A DNA stretch of 64,000 nt from Plantago ovata (taxonomy: Eukaryota > Streptophyta > Magnoliopsida > Lamiales > Plantaginaceae): contig CM051455.1 in the NCBI GenBank assembly GCA_028274465.1, positions 88,308,871-88,372,870 on the forward strand, in the 5' to 3' direction. A program made the translations under genes and the position numbers. The first letter of the stretch is position 1; each line of letters begins with the position of its first letter. Under the pieces are notes generated by a model, which was not told the origin of the DNA, made no database searches, and was given only the letters and a program-made list of their open reading frames with translations. Positions 35,068-47,082 of this stretch are shown in pieces.

Positions 35068-38000
35068 ATGTCACGGTCGTGTGTTGGAAAAATTCTATGT
35101 CCTTTGCGCGGGAATGACAGTTGCGGTGGACGAGTTGGTGGGGCTTTCGCTAAAACATATTTCATTACTCATCTGCGAACCCAGCATTTTAAGTCGGACG
35201 AACTGAAAGCCTCCTACAAGGCTCGTCTTGCCAGCGACCTATCTCTGTTTTCTGCTTTGGATCTCGCACTTCATCAGGCGGGCATTTGGTTGTGTGGTGA
35301 TTGTCTGAGCACTCACACTTTCACTAAAAACTGCAAGCATGTTGATGGGAGTGTGGTCCTTGCGCCGGACTGTGCGAACTCTGCTATCCTTGGTATCCCG
35401 GCTCCTGTTGGTGTTGTAGGGCCTGTGGGGCCTGTTGCAGGCTCGTCTGGGGAGCTGGGTGGGTCCCATGTTCATGATGGAGGTTTGGGTCCCCTTTGCT
35501 TTGATGTTGACCTCCTTGACCGCGTCTTTTCGCTGCCTTTGCGGACGGTTAAGTGCATTCCTCCTAAGTTGAGGCTTGGGTTCGCCAGAGTTTTCCTTAG
35601 TGCTCTTGACCTGGTCCTTGCGTGCCTAGGGGACGTTTCTGCATGGGTGCAACTTCTTGTTCTGCCTCGTTGCACCCTGGCTACTTTTGTGCCGTCTAGT
35701 AGAGCACAACGTCGTTCTGGGGAGAGGGAGCGGCGGCAATTTGAGGGTATTTCTAGTGCCATTGCACACTGGAGAGACCCTGGCGACCGTTTGGGATTGG
35801 TGAGGGACCGTTTATCTGCTGTTTGTTCACCTCCTCGTGGGTTTTCAGAGCCTATTGAATCTGAGGAGGCTAATTTATCCCAGTGTATGCGCAAGCTGGG
35901 TGACGGGCACTTTACGGCTGCCATTAAGGTCCTCACCTCTTCTGGGGTTGCCCCTGATACCCCTGACACCTTGGCTGAGTTGGAATCTAAGCACCCATTC
36001 GCCCCACCTCCGGTTGTACCTCCTTCTTTGCTTGAGGAGGATGCTTTGTTAGTACAGAAGGATCTTGTGTTGAATAGGATTCGGAGCTTCCCAAAAGGTA
36101 CCTCCTGTGGTCGTGATGGTCTTAGAGCCCAACATTTGTTGGATGTTTTAGGGGGTGCTGCTACTGCTGTCTCTGATGGCCTGTTAGCGTCTATCGCTGG
36201 GGTCGTTAATATGTTCCTTGCGGGTAAGTGTCCGAGCCTGCTTGGGGAGTTTGTTGTCAGTGCCCCTTTGACTCCTCTTGTTAAGCCTGGAGGGGGTGTT
36301 CGACCCATTGCTGTGGGTACTGTTTGGCGGAGGCTGATTTCTAAGGTGGCCTCTTCCTCTGTTGGGAACTTGGTGACCTCGTACTTACAGGATTTTCAGT
36401 TTGGTGTTGGGGTCTCGGGAGGGTGTGAGGCTGTCCTTCATTCTGTCAACCGGTTTGTGGAGGCTAGAGGAGCCGAGGTTGGGCTCTCAATGCTTTTGGT
36501 GGATTTTAAGAATGCATTTAACTTGGTTGACAGGAGTGCCATACTTCGGGAGACTCGGTTGAGGGGTGTCCGACCATTTCACCTTGGGTTGAGTTCTGTT
36601 ATTCTCGGCCCGCTCGTCTTTATTATGGGGACTCGGTTCTTCGGTCGTGTCAGGGGGTTCAGCAAGGGGATCCTCTGGGTCCTTTATTGTTCTCGCTGGT
36701 TTTGCATCCGTTGGTCCACGCTATTCAGCAGTCATGTGAGCTTTCTCTACAGGCTTTGTATCTTGATGACGGCACTATCATTGGTGATACTCTTATGGTT
36801 TCCAAGGCGCTCGATATTATCCGTGTTGATGGACCAGCTTGTGGGTTGCATCTGAATGTCGATAAGACTGAGCTTTTTTGGCCTATGGAGGACCCTCGTG
36901 GAAGGGTGGCTGGCCTTTTCCCTTCTTCTCTCTCTGTCCGCTTCGGGGTGTCAAGCTCCTTGGGGGCTCTGTTAGTGCGGATTCTGGTTTTTGCCTTGAT
37001 TTAGTTGTGCGTCGGGTTTCCAAGACTATCTCTTTGTTGGAGGCTATCCGGAAGCTCGATGATCCCCAGTGTGAGCTTCTTCTTCTTCGCAATTGTGCGG
37101 GGGTGGCGAAGTTATCTTATGTTTTGAGGACCTGCCCTCCGTTGGCTTGTGGTGATGCTCTAGCCCAGTTTGATCAGGCCTTGCGTACTTCCTTGGAGAT
37201 GATCGTTACAGGTTCAGGGCCTGGTTTCGGGGATTGGCAGTGGCGGCTTGCCACTCTTCCCATCAGACTTGGAGGTCTGGGGGTCCTGTGTGCGGTGGAT
37301 GTCAGTCAGTATGCTTTTATCGCTTCTCGGTTGTAGTCCAGCTCCTTGCAAGATAGGATTCTGTTGAGGTCCGGGGTTTTTTCTACTGGTCCTACCTTTC
37401 AGTCTGCTCTTGACAGTTTCACGACCTTTTGTGGTATTGATGTTCTCTCTGTTACATCTAGCTCTCCTGCCCCCCAGTTTATGAAGTCTTTGGCAAAGAG
37501 TTATTTTGGTGTCATCGATGCACATCAGTCGTCACGGTATGGGTTGAGTCATCGGCAGAAGGCTCTTCTTAGTTGTCTTCGTGCACCTCATGCGCAGGAT
37601 TACTTACTCACCATTCCTATTGATGGGTTGGGACAGCGGATGAACCCGCGACAGTTCCGTGCTGTGTTGTGTTATCGCCTTGCAGTCCCTTTGTTCCCTG
37701 ATGGTTCCTCTTGCTCGAGTTGTCGTGTGCGACGGATGGACCAGTGGGGTGACCACGCTGTCCATTGTTCTAGTGAGGTGGGGGTGAAGTTCCGGAACAA
37801 CCTTGTGCGTGATACCTTGGCTGACATCTGTTCACAAGTTTGAGTGGTTGTGCGAAAAGAGGCCCCTATGGGGTTCCTCTCAGAGGATGGTCGGGACCTG
37901 CGCCCGGCAGACTTGTTATTATACAATTGGTCCCAAGGTCGGGACGCCTCCTTGGATGTTACGGGTGTCTCTCCTTTTGCTGGTGGGGGTTTGGATTCTT

Positions 38001-38281
38001 GGGTTCCTGGAGCTGCGTTGCAGTCTGCCGTTCAGAAGAAGAAGAGCAAGTATTCCTCTAAGTGTGCAGAGCACGGCTACTCTTTCATCCCGTTTGCCTT
38101 CTCCACCTTTGGGGAGCTCGATGAGGAGGCCCTGGCTGCTTTTTCGCGCCTTAAGCGCTTGTGTGTTACCCATTCCAATGATGTTAGGAGTGGTGTTTTC
38201 CTTTTTTCTAGACTTAGCTTTTGTATTCAGAAAGGGGTGGGAGCACAACTTGTCTCCCGACTCCCTTCCAATTTTGCGTGA
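35068..38281 (+). pseudogene. LINE polyprotein: zinc fingers, reverse transcriptase, CCHC, endonuclease
   Basis: Starts MSRSCVGKILCPLRGNDSCG. N-terminal candidates for zinc binding are CPLRGNDSC...HLRTQH and WLCGDCLSTHTFTKNCKH. RT motifs: LTPLVKPGGGVRPIAVGTVW, LLVDFKNAFNLVDR, GVQQGDPLGPLLFSLVLHP and catalytic LYLDDGTIIGD, then GGLGVLCAVDVSQYAFIASR. The C-terminal part has CSSCRVRRMDQWGDHAVHC and RPADLLLYNW...DASLDVTGVSP, the PD...D-V-T pattern of restriction-like endonucleases. Two frame changes (near 36565 and 36940) and two stops (37336, 37841) break it, so this copy is dead but young. The frame runs into the last 25 bases before the tail (VGAQLVSRLPSNFA). Confidence 0.82.
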
Positions 38282-38302
38282 ATAATAAAAGTCTAGTTTA
38301 TA

Positions 38303-38306
38303 ATAA

Positions 38307-38375
<69 letters not shown>
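38303..38375 (+). repeat. (TAA)n microsatellite at the LINE 3' end
   Basis: About 22 TAA units directly after the LINE terminus, followed by GAGAGGATTTACCCGCC, the start of another array unit (matching about 33800). Confidence 0.9.
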
Positions 38376-38378
<3 letters not shown>

Positions 38379-38469
38379 AGGATTTACCCGCCTTGATCAC
38401 TGGGATCCCGATGGGATATTGAACCCGCCGGGCATACTCAGCATACGGGACTTATTTTTCCAAAAATTA

Positions 38470-39004
38470 GATTTTGCCAGATGGGCCATTAGAAAGCCAA
38501 TTATAAAGATTGGAATGGGGGAGCCCGTTAGGAAAACATATATATGCAAACCAAGTTAATTCCTCCAATTCAAAATAATAGAAGTTTGTGGATGCCCATC
38601 CACATTCACCACTAACAGTATATATATAAGGGATACAAGTAGGAGGGAAGTAGGAATCCATGTCAAGTTTTTCACAACTTACTTTTCCACATAGGAGGCA
38701 GTTTTTCAAAAAATACCTAGCAGACAGGTTATAACAACTTAGAATTCCAAAAGCTCATTCAACCTTTATAAACCTAAATAGCCTATCGCGTCCGGAGCCC
38801 CAAAAACTTGTTTAAGGAAAGGGGGAAGGACCACCCAGGCTAAGCAATAGATTCAAGGGGGTGTTTACAAGATCATATCAAAACGAAACCCATTCACCAA
38901 ACCAGATAACTCTCATACTACATTGAATTGGTATGCTGAATTGCATTGTAGAATGACCTGACCATGTGAGCACGGTACGCCCCTGCAACTGCGTGTGACC
39001 AATT
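38470..39004. other. No gene seen
   Basis: Mixed spacer between the repeat array and the protease pseudogene; an 80-codon minus-strand open frame here has no recognisable feature. Confidence 0.45.
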
Positions 39005-41310
39005 TCATGGTGGCTTTGGCTCTTCCCCAAATAAAAGCATCTCTATCATGTAACAGACAACGGCGCCACAGTCAAGGGAGTGCCTAGGCTGCTGTGGAGT
39101 ATTGCAGTCTCTGATTGCTTCAGATGGTTGAGTCACAATCGGCCATGTCAGCCTTGTTGATTCACTATACTCCTTAATCAAACCTTCGATATACTCCATC
39201 TGTGAGGTACGAGGATTAGATAACCAATTATATCTTTATATCATACAGATAATGTAACGGAAAAAAGTAACTCACCAGCACAACATCACTCTGGAAATGA
39301 TAGTCCTGTTCTATACTAGGCGCCATCGAGTTATAGAAAGTCCACCTGTTCTGACGAACATTGTAGTGAAGTAATGTCCAATGGCCCCCCTCGTTCTTCA
39401 GTGGGCACAACTTCCCAGTGGTATTGATTGGTATTATCCAATTGTCGGTTTGTGGCAGCAGGGATCTTCTTCTCAATAAAAGCTATGGCTGCCTCACTCG
39501 CCGACGAATCATGGTTGCACCGCGCTGCATAGAGCTGCAATGCATGGCACAATATCACAAAAGAAAAGTGAATAAATATGCACATGCTCAAACATATTAT
39601 ATATTCCAACCTGATGACTTACCCAAGAACAGCTCATAAATATAAACGGCTTCAGCCCAACACTATTCCTAGTATCTTTCATTTGTTCCCAACACATACA
39701 TCTAGAACCAAAAGCAAGGCCCAGGCATCGATTATCTGATTTCAACACACATCAATAATGAGCGCATAAACTCCGTACAGAGAACAAATATAGTTCATAT
39801 TGTAAAAATGGCAAAGGGGGGGGGGTAGAATGCAGTATACACAAATTCCAGATACTGATGTTTAGATTACCGCATCATTAAATCGGTCATGGTTTATAAG
39901 TACTTCAAAGTCTGATAATCTAAGCTCCGCTAACAAGCTAGAGGTGTTGAGTTATAAAATTGTGGATCTGCATCAAGACGGAAAAAAGTTTAGGCCTATA
40001 TAAAAGTGTTGTTCCATATTATGTTATATGAATGTCTCAGAATTTGACAGACTTACGCATAATCTTTCACACGGAACTTCTGTTCAAGCCAATTCATGAT
40101 ATGGCCAGGAAAGTTTTTAGCAGCCTCCGACTTCTTGTTTACTGACATTTCCCTAATGCCAGCTAGGGGGTCCTCAGCTATATCATCCACATTTATAGCT
40201 GTTTCCTTTGATGCACCGTTCTTTTTGACACTCTCATGTGCTAGCTTCTCTTTTCGGCGATCTAACTTCATGGCGTCTGTTATTGGTGACGCGCTATTGA
40301 TTACAATGTATGACGAATCAAGCATCCTCTTCACACTGTTAGCTTTGGGTGTGTTATACATAGAATCATCGGGCACTCCACCCTCCTTCGATGATGTACC
40401 TTCAATTTTTACAGGTGTTGAGAACACCTCAAGAGATTTATCATTTGTTGGAAGCTGATCCACCTGACTGCTCTACTGTGTAGGATTAGGAGTCCGTATA
40501 CCCACACCCCCAGCCGGTCCTTTCATTTACATCTGGTTGAGTGAGAGAATATTAGCAGGCTTTACAGGTGATGAGAACCCCTCAAGAGAATTATCATTTG
40601 TTGGAAGCGGACCCACCTGACTACTATGCTGTGTAGAATTAGGAGTCCGTATACCCACACCCCCAGCTGGTCCTTTCATGTGCATCTGATTGAGTGAGAA
40701 AAGATTAGAAGGCTTTACAGGTGTCATACCCACTTCACCAACTTTCCCACCTTTTTTACAAGACACCGACGAGGCTGATCCCTCAACCGGGCTGCTAAGT
40801 TGTTCTCCTAAGGGCAGAGCCCGTGTAGCAGGTTGTGGAGTAGTTTGTCCATCCTTCAACTCCTTTATCTCAGTAGTCAATCTATCATTAGTCTTCCGTA
40901 GTTCTATGGCTTCCGCATCCCTCAGATCTGCTGACATCATTACTTCATGAATGGTTTCTCTTAGATCAACCTCTAGCTCCAACCAAAGAGCCTTTTCATC
41001 TGCAACTGTGTCATACAAATCCTTCAGTTTCGTATACTTGTCTTTCATAAGAGCCAACTCATCTTAACATTTCTTTTTTTGCAGTCATATTTCTTTGCAA
41101 AGTTGAGCTCAAAGAGGATCGCACCACTTCTGAATTCTCTAGATGGCGCTTCAGCTTCGATATCAGTTGAGTGAATGCAGTAACGAGCTTCGTTTCACGC
41201 TCAATCATTCCATCTTCTGTCGGCAATACACTCTTCACATTCTGGGCAGCCTTCAGTTTAGATATAGTTTTGTTTGCAACTACAAGCTCATCCTTCAGGT
41301 TTAGAACCAT
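39005..41310 (-). pseudogene. Ulp1-like (C48) cysteine protease gene, decayed
   Basis: Minus strand. N-terminal part (41310 to about 40527): coiled coil (KDELVVANKTISKLKAAQ; YTKLKDLYDTVADEKALWLE) and a Ser/Pro-rich linker. Next 40463-40053 (NVDDIAEDPLAGIREMSV), an exon at about 39740-39620 (NRCLGLAFGSRCMCWEQMKD) ending in GTAAGT, then 39535 to about 39275 with DNWIIPIN and GHWTLLHYN...WTFYNSM (catalytic His and Asp/Asn region), and 39199-39005 with QPRHSLDCGAVVCYMIEM (catalytic Cys). Such proteases cleave SUMO-like modifiers; many plant copies are carried by MULEs. Decay: stops inside the repeated linker and after MTAKKEMLR, and a frame change near 39440. The 5' end abuts the Copia LTR at 41322 and is probably cut off. 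Confidence 0.75.
40470..40720 (-). repeat. Coding minisatellite in the Ulp1-like gene, ~135-bp units
   Basis: Two clear units plus part of a third on the minus strand: MKGPAGGVGIRTPNSTQHSS through SPVKPANILSLNQM, repeated with small changes (PLPTNDNSLEGF / QLPTNDKSLEVF). Expansion inside the linker between coiled coil and protease domain. Confidence 0.8.
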
Positions 41311-41321
41311 GTTATTGATAG

Positions 41322-44286
41322 TGTATATGTCCTAGAGACAATCTTTATTAAGGGCATACAACCCTTATTAAGGGCATATATGTATTATTACACAGGTCAA
41401 CGTAATATAATATATGTTTGTTTGTTTGTTTGACTATTGAGTATCGCTTTCATATTTATATTACACCAGACATACAGCATGTCATATCTCTACTCCTGTC
41501 TGTATTGATATCAAACATGTCCCCTCGGATAGATGACCGATCACACAGATAGTGGGAGCTATGTGAGTTATCATCTATCCCAAACTCTCCCTAGTCGAGG
41601 TTCATCTCGGATGTAGGGGTCTGAATGAACCAGGTGAGACTAGTATGCGTGGAGGTTATACTTGTTAGAGCAAGTGTGAGCCGATCCCATGACGACGGAA
41701 CGGATTGTTGGACAATCAAGAAACGTTCCCATAAATCCGCATAGTTGTTCGAAGGGTGATTACCGAACAATGGAAGTACCCACCGGAAACTCCCATCGAT
41801 GTATACTCTACACCGAAGTGTCTATGGGAACCGGAAAGTTGTCGAAGTGATGCCAGTCGTCCTTTGGACTTACAAGACTTTATCATCACATTTGTTGCCC
41901 CATATCCTTGGTGGACCCGTCGATGTCAACTCTGAATAAGCAGTTGACCCAAGACACGATCCAGGATTATGGCTACATACAAATGGGGATGATAAGTGAT
42001 TCTCTGAAGGATTCATCTCTCATGTGTAGCACAGGAGAGCACTGCTCATAGTCGTTCAAAGTTGTGATTGGTCAAACCGCTGGCCAGCGTATCAATATTA
42101 TTATGATAGTCATAATAGATATTGGATTCACCAAGCAACTCACTGAAGACGCCCGTGAATGTATTATTGGCATAGACACTTCATCGATCCTAGATGCATT
42201 CGAGTCAGTCAGATGAAGTGACATTACCATCGTCGCGTTGAGCGCAACAGACTTCACAACGAAAGGCTTTGCTTTGAGAAACCTCTCAAACGTCCTCATG
42301 TATTAATATTGCAAATGGAACCGTCTAGGAATTCCATGTTGCCTAGTGTAGCACTTGCTTAATACAATGAGGCCCTATGGGTCACACTATGTGGTGATTC
42401 AGCTTATCCGAATATCCTTGAAGATGGAATCGCAATTAATTTAGAATTAATTGTGATCGATGAATTGTAATTAATTTGGAATTAATTATAATTATTTGTG
42501 GCTCAATTAATAATTTGGAATTATTAATTGAAGTGGTTAATTGCGTTTTGTGTAAATACAATTAAAGATTATATTTTAGAAATATAATAGAGGTTTGATT
42601 TGAAAGGATATGTTAATTTAGAATTAATATATGCACATGGGCAAAATCTACTTGGAGTTTGAATTTCCTTAGAATTATAAGTGGGTCCCAAAATCGGGAC
42701 CCACCTAACCCCCCTTGATGAGCCGCGCGACCAGTGGTAGTATGGGGAGGAGTTCGACTCCTTCCCATATTAGAAGTCAAGGGATAAGTTAGATTTTCCT
42801 GATCGAGTTTTAATTTGATTGGGAATGAATCTAGACTTAAATTGGTTTCCTTGTGCAATAAGAATTAGATTCTTATTCCTTTATGAAGTCGAATTGATTC
42901 TTCTTTAGGCTTCTATTGACTACTATATATAGTAGACAATTAGAGAGCTTTAGACATGGTTTATCGCAGATCATTCTGATTAACCGAATTCTTAGAGAAT
43001 TATTCTACCAGTTTTCTTAGAGAAAATAAAAGCTCTCCTCCCCTACACCTTCCAACCGGAGGAAAATTGCCGCCCCATCTTCTTGGCCACATAAAGAATA
43101 TCCTAGCATTCTTTATGTGGGATCGCACTATGTGGAACCGTCTCAAACGTCTCATGTATTAATATTGCAAATGGAACCGTCTAGGAATTCCATGTTGCCT
43201 AGTGTAGCACTTGCTTAATACAATGAGGCCCTATGGGTCACACTATGTGGTGATTCAGCTTATCCGAATATCCTTGAAGATGGAATCGCAATTAATTTAG
43301 AATTAATTGTGATCGATGAATTGTAATTAATTTGGAATTAATTATAATTATTTGTGGCTCAATTAATAATTTGGAATTATTAATTGAAGTGGTTAATTGC
43401 GTTTTGTGTAAATACAATTAAAGATTATATTTTAGAAATATAATAGAGGTTTGATTTGAAAGGATATGTTAATTTAGAATTAATATATGCACATGGGCAA
43501 AATCTACTTGGAGTTTGAATTTCCTTAGAATTATAAGTGGGTCCCAAAATCGGGACCCACCTAACCCCCCTTGATGAGCCGCGCGACCAGTGGTAGTATG
43601 GGGAGGAGTTCGACTCCTTCCCATATTAGAAGTCAAGGGATAAGTTAGATTTTCCTGATCGAGTTTTAATTTGATTGGGAATGAATCTAGACTTAAATTG
43701 GTTTCCTTGTGCAATAAGAATTAGATTCTTATTCCTTTATGAAGTCGAATTGATTCTTCTTTAGGCTTCTATTGACTACTATATATAGTAGACAATTAGA
43801 GAGCTTTAGACATGGTTTATCGCAGATCATTCTGATTAACCGAATTCTTAGAGAATTATTCTACCAGTTTTCTTAGAGAAAATAAAAGCTCTCCTCCCCT
43901 ACACCTTCCAACCGGAGGAAAATTGCCGCCCCATCTTCTTGGCCACATAAAGAATATCCTAGCATTCTTTCCGATGAGTTGTTCATCCGTGGATACCAAG
44001 GTTGAGGTTCAAAGAGCTGGAAACTAACTTTTATTGTCTTGCAGATAATCAAAGTATTGCAGATATCTTCGACTTCGACGAAGGAGAAGATTCACCGGAC
44101 TATTACGAAGACTTCATCGATTGGCATATCGATTCAATACCTATTCTTGCTTTTGGAGTATTGTAAGTCTTCTAATCAATGTGTTTATTATATACGCTAT
44201 ATGCATGATCAATTAACCTGCATGTTAAGAAAATCTTGAAATTCCGTTGCGTACCCTAGGGTTAACTCTGACCATATTTTCTTATA
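41322..44286 (+). repeat. Left LTR of Copia element 2, enlarged by an internal duplication
   Basis: Starts TGTATATGTCCTAGAGAC and ends TTTTCTTATA just before the primer site; the related inverted LTR at 61913 has TGTAAGAAAATA at that end, supporting TG...CA termini. It is about 2965 bp long because an 820-bp segment is present twice; without that it would be about 2.1 kb. The start is a best estimate, as no opposite target duplication is visible in the window. Confidence 0.75.
42295..43970 (+). repeat. Perfect-looking 820-bp tandem duplication within the LTR
   Basis: 42295-43114 and 43151-43970 are colinear at an offset of 856 bp with a 36-bp spacer. I found no differences in the parts compared. 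Each copy carries CTACTATATATAGTAG, a 16-bp perfect palindrome containing the TATA box (42920-42935 and 43776-43791). The LTR thus has two promoters. The inverted LTR at 61913-63536 has this segment once. Confidence 0.9.
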
Positions 44287-44287
44287 G

Positions 44288-44300
44288 TGGTATCGAAGCC
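44288..44300 (+). other. Primer binding site of Copia element 2
   Basis: TGGTATCGAAGCC right after the LTR, a variant of the initiator-Met tRNA type site. Confidence 0.8.
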
Positions 44301-44448
44301 AAGTTAATTGATTATGTATATACGTATATATGTTATGTGATATGTAGTTTATGTGGATGCAATTGATTCTATGATTAATTCGATTTTCGAAAGTTTTGTT
44401 TTTATATAAATTTAGAATTTATATTTTTCAAAAAAAAATAAAAATTGT

Positions 44449-44479
<31 letters not shown>

Positions 44480-44484
<5 letters not shown>

Positions 44485-44556
44485 CCTGCGTGACGCAGGC
44501 AGGGGCCTGCGAGACGCAGGCGCCCTAGGGGACGGGATTCGATCCCGTCCCCGTAT
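44480..44556 (+). other. Three consecutive stem-loops in the Copia 2 leader
   Basis: GCCTGCGTGACGCAGGC, CCTGCGAGACGCAGG and GGGGACGGGA-TTCGA-TCCCGTCCCC follow one another directly after the (TA)n tract. All are perfect or nearly so. The position between primer site and gag fits RNA packaging/dimerisation signals. Confidence 0.7.
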
Positions 44557-45049
44557 ATTATATATATATTTATTTAATTTTTCGGGTTGGACCCAAAATC
44601 AAATTTTTGGAAATTTTGAGGATTGAATTTTATATTTGGAATATAAATATGATTTAATTTTAATTATTATTAACCAGAGGGGTTAAATTTAATTAGTATT
44701 AAGTTAAGGGGCTTATTTGTGATTTATCAATTTATTGTTTATTACAAGTAAGTCGTTCTACTTTTGAATTTTAAATTTAACACCTCCAAGGTTTTGAAAA
44801 TTACAATTGAGTCCTTCGGGTTTTCAAAAATTGCTACCTGGTCAATAGAATTTTCGATTTTTCAATCTAGTCCAAATTTTCGATTTTTCATAGAGATTAT
44901 AAGTATGGGATTATAATTTTCATAATGAAATTATGAAGTCATTTGGCATCCACATAGGCTACTACTTGTTTGTTTGCTCGATATGCTATTGTTTGACAAT
45001 GCATATTTAAATACCATGTCTTTTACTTTCCGTTCGACCGCTGTGCATG

Positions 45050-45205
45050 CGAGGGTAGGCGGCGCCCTCTTATTTGTCGGATCGCATATTTTTATGTATG
45101 GGTAGGCGTCGCCCATTATGTGCTTGACCGCGTTTAGAACTAGAATGGATAGGCGGCATCCATTACGTGTAGACCGCTCATGCATGATGGGTAGGCGGCG
45201 CCCTT
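45050..45205 (+). repeat. GGGTAGGCGGCGCCC-type repeats, four copies
   Basis: GGGTAGGCGGCGCCC, GGGTAGGCGTCGCCC, GGATAGGCGGCATCC and GGGTAGGCGGCGCCC occur at intervals of about 50 bp, alternating with GACCGC/GATCGC. The outer bases pair (GGG...CCC), and when one end changes the other changes with it (GGA...TCC). Confidence 0.75.
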
Positions 45206-45756
45206 ATTTGTTTGTAGATGACTGATAACAACCCTCAAGCTACAAGCCCCAACCAATATAAGTGCAGAAATATGTATACGTATGTGTTTCTGAGATGCTT
45301 TCCATGGGGTGCTTTAATTCTGAACTTTCATTGCGTTTCCCTGTATTGGCGACCTCGTCTTGCAGACTCGCAGTGATCGTCAGATTAGAGTAAGCCTATG
45401 GTTATAACTTACTGCATATTGTATCTAGCGACCTTGATAGGTACAATATGTAGAGCGTCTGGTTAAATTATATTTAACACCCAAGAGTTGCGTGACGCAA
45501 TTGGATAGTCCTACCGGTCATATTATGCTATGCGACCAGCCCCCGTTGGAGTATAGCATATGATCTTGGCCACTACGGTAACTTGTTGGACATCACCCGT
45601 ATGTTTGTTTTGGAGGCAATCATATGTGAAAATAGTGGAAGCTAAACAGCTAAAGGACCTTGTTGTTTAGTTATGTTGACTGTGTATTTAGAAATAGTAT
45701 TTCAATAGTTGATTTATTATTTTCGGTCTATACTATTTCTCCTTAGGAAAACCGAA

Positions 45757-46640
45757 ATGGCGAGTATCTCGCTCCGTGTTGTCTTAGAGAAGCAAATTTT
45801 GACCGGACCAAACTTCCTAGATTGGATCAGGAATATTCGTTTGGTGCTGAGGTACGAAAAGATTGAGTACGTCTTGGACGAGGCTATTCCCGTGTGTCCC
45901 GAGAATCAGACTGCCGATCAAGTTGCTGCTTGGAATCAAGCCAACAAGGCAAAGGCTGATAAGCATCAAGAGGATACTAGATCCGCGCAGTGTATTATGC
46001 TGGCGGCAATGAGCAATGAGCTGCAGAGACAACATGAAAGCATGTTGCCGTATGAGATGCTGAAGCATCTTGAGTCGCTCTTTAAGACGACAGCCAGAAG
46101 TGTTGAATTTGATTTGATCAAAGAGATACACAGATGCAAGCTCAATGAAGGAGGGAACATGTCTGAACATGTTCTCAAGATGATTGGTCTCTTTGAGAAG
46201 CTTGCTGATGCCGGTGTCAAGCTGGAGAATAAGATCATGGTGATCTTTGTCATTCAATCATTGTCGAGTTCGTATTCGCAGTTCATCATTAAGTACCATG
46301 AATGCGAAGGACGTTACACTTCCCGAGCTCCATAATCTGCTGAAGACATATGATCAAACTCTTCCTAAGAAGGAGAAATCGATCATGTATGTTGGGCAAC
46401 CGTCTAACCCAAACCCGAGAAACAAAGGTGCTAAGGGTAAGGGAAAGTCGGGAGCCAAGGCTAACACTTCGAGTGATAGGCCTAAGCGTCTGAACCAGAA
46501 AAGGAAGTTCAAGAGGAGCGGAATGGTACGCACAGATGAATGTCTTTTCTGTAAGCAGAAAGGGCATTGGAAGAAAGATTGCCCTAATCTAAGGGCAGAT
46601 CAAGCTAAGAAGCCGCCGACTTCTAGTTTGTTATTGAAAT
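45757..46640 (+). pseudogene. gag of Copia element 2
   Basis: Begins MASISLRVVLEKQILTGPNF, the standard Copia gag start, with the UBN2 gag core over the first ~190 residues and a CCHC zinc knuckle CLFCKQKGHWKKDC near 46540-46580. It forms the virus-like particle shell in this family. Broken at least once. Confidence 0.88.
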
Positions 46641-47082
46641 GAACATGACTACTTTTGACTCCAAGGGTTGGGTATTAGATACAGCTTGTGGCTCACACAT
46701 TTGTAATAATGTGCAGGGGCTAATTGAACACATGCTAGTCAAGCAAGGTGAAATCGACTTGCATGTTGGGAACGACAATCCAGTTGAAGCCAAACGCGTT
46801 GGACGCTGTAAGATAGATTTACCATCAGGACAATGTTTAGAACTTGATAACGTTTATTTTGTTCCATCCATTGTCAGAAATATTATTTCCATTCCATTGT
46901 TGTACAATTTGGGTTTTTCCTTTCGTTTTGCTAATAATACTTGTTATTTTTCGTTAAATGACCAGTATTATGGAAAAGCTCGCTTAGTTAATGGTTTATA
47001 TATTTTGCAAAGTAATCTACCTTTATTTCAAATACATAACAAACAACCGTCTTCAAGTAGGAAGAATAATCCATCTTATCTA
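46640..47082 (+). pseudogene. Protease and start of GAG-pre-integrase of Copia element 2
   Basis: GWVLDTACGSHICNNVQGL is the Copia aspartic protease motif. Sequence continues to NNPSYLW, the usual entry into the GAG-pre-integrase domain, where the Gypsy LTR begins. Confidence 0.82.

Larger units (their letters stand above)
44301..45756 (+). other. Untranslated leader of Copia element 2
   Basis: No gene over about 1.45 kb between primer site and gag ATG. It holds a (TA)n tract (44452-44479), three adjacent GC-rich hairpins (44480-44556), four copies of a GGGTAGGCGGCGCCC-type motif (45050-45205) and AT-rich sequence. A CTCCTTAG acceptor-like site lies 8 bp before the gag start, so the leader may be spliced in the subgenomic form some plant Copia elements use; this is inference. 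Confidence 0.6.

Noticed and set aside
34451-35117. Cys/Val/Leu-rich open frames suggesting a membrane protein
   Set aside because: T/G-rich low-complexity 5' region of the LINE; several overlapping frames are equally open and none has a recognisable domain.
35472-36308. 278-codon open frame antisense to the LINE RT
   Set aside because: Shadow of the real frame; low-complexity Arg/Ser/Pro composition and no family resemblance.
44528-44556. GGATTCGATCCC resembling a tRNA T-arm
   Set aside because: It is the loop of a simple 10-bp hairpin in a Copia leader; no other tRNA parts nearby.
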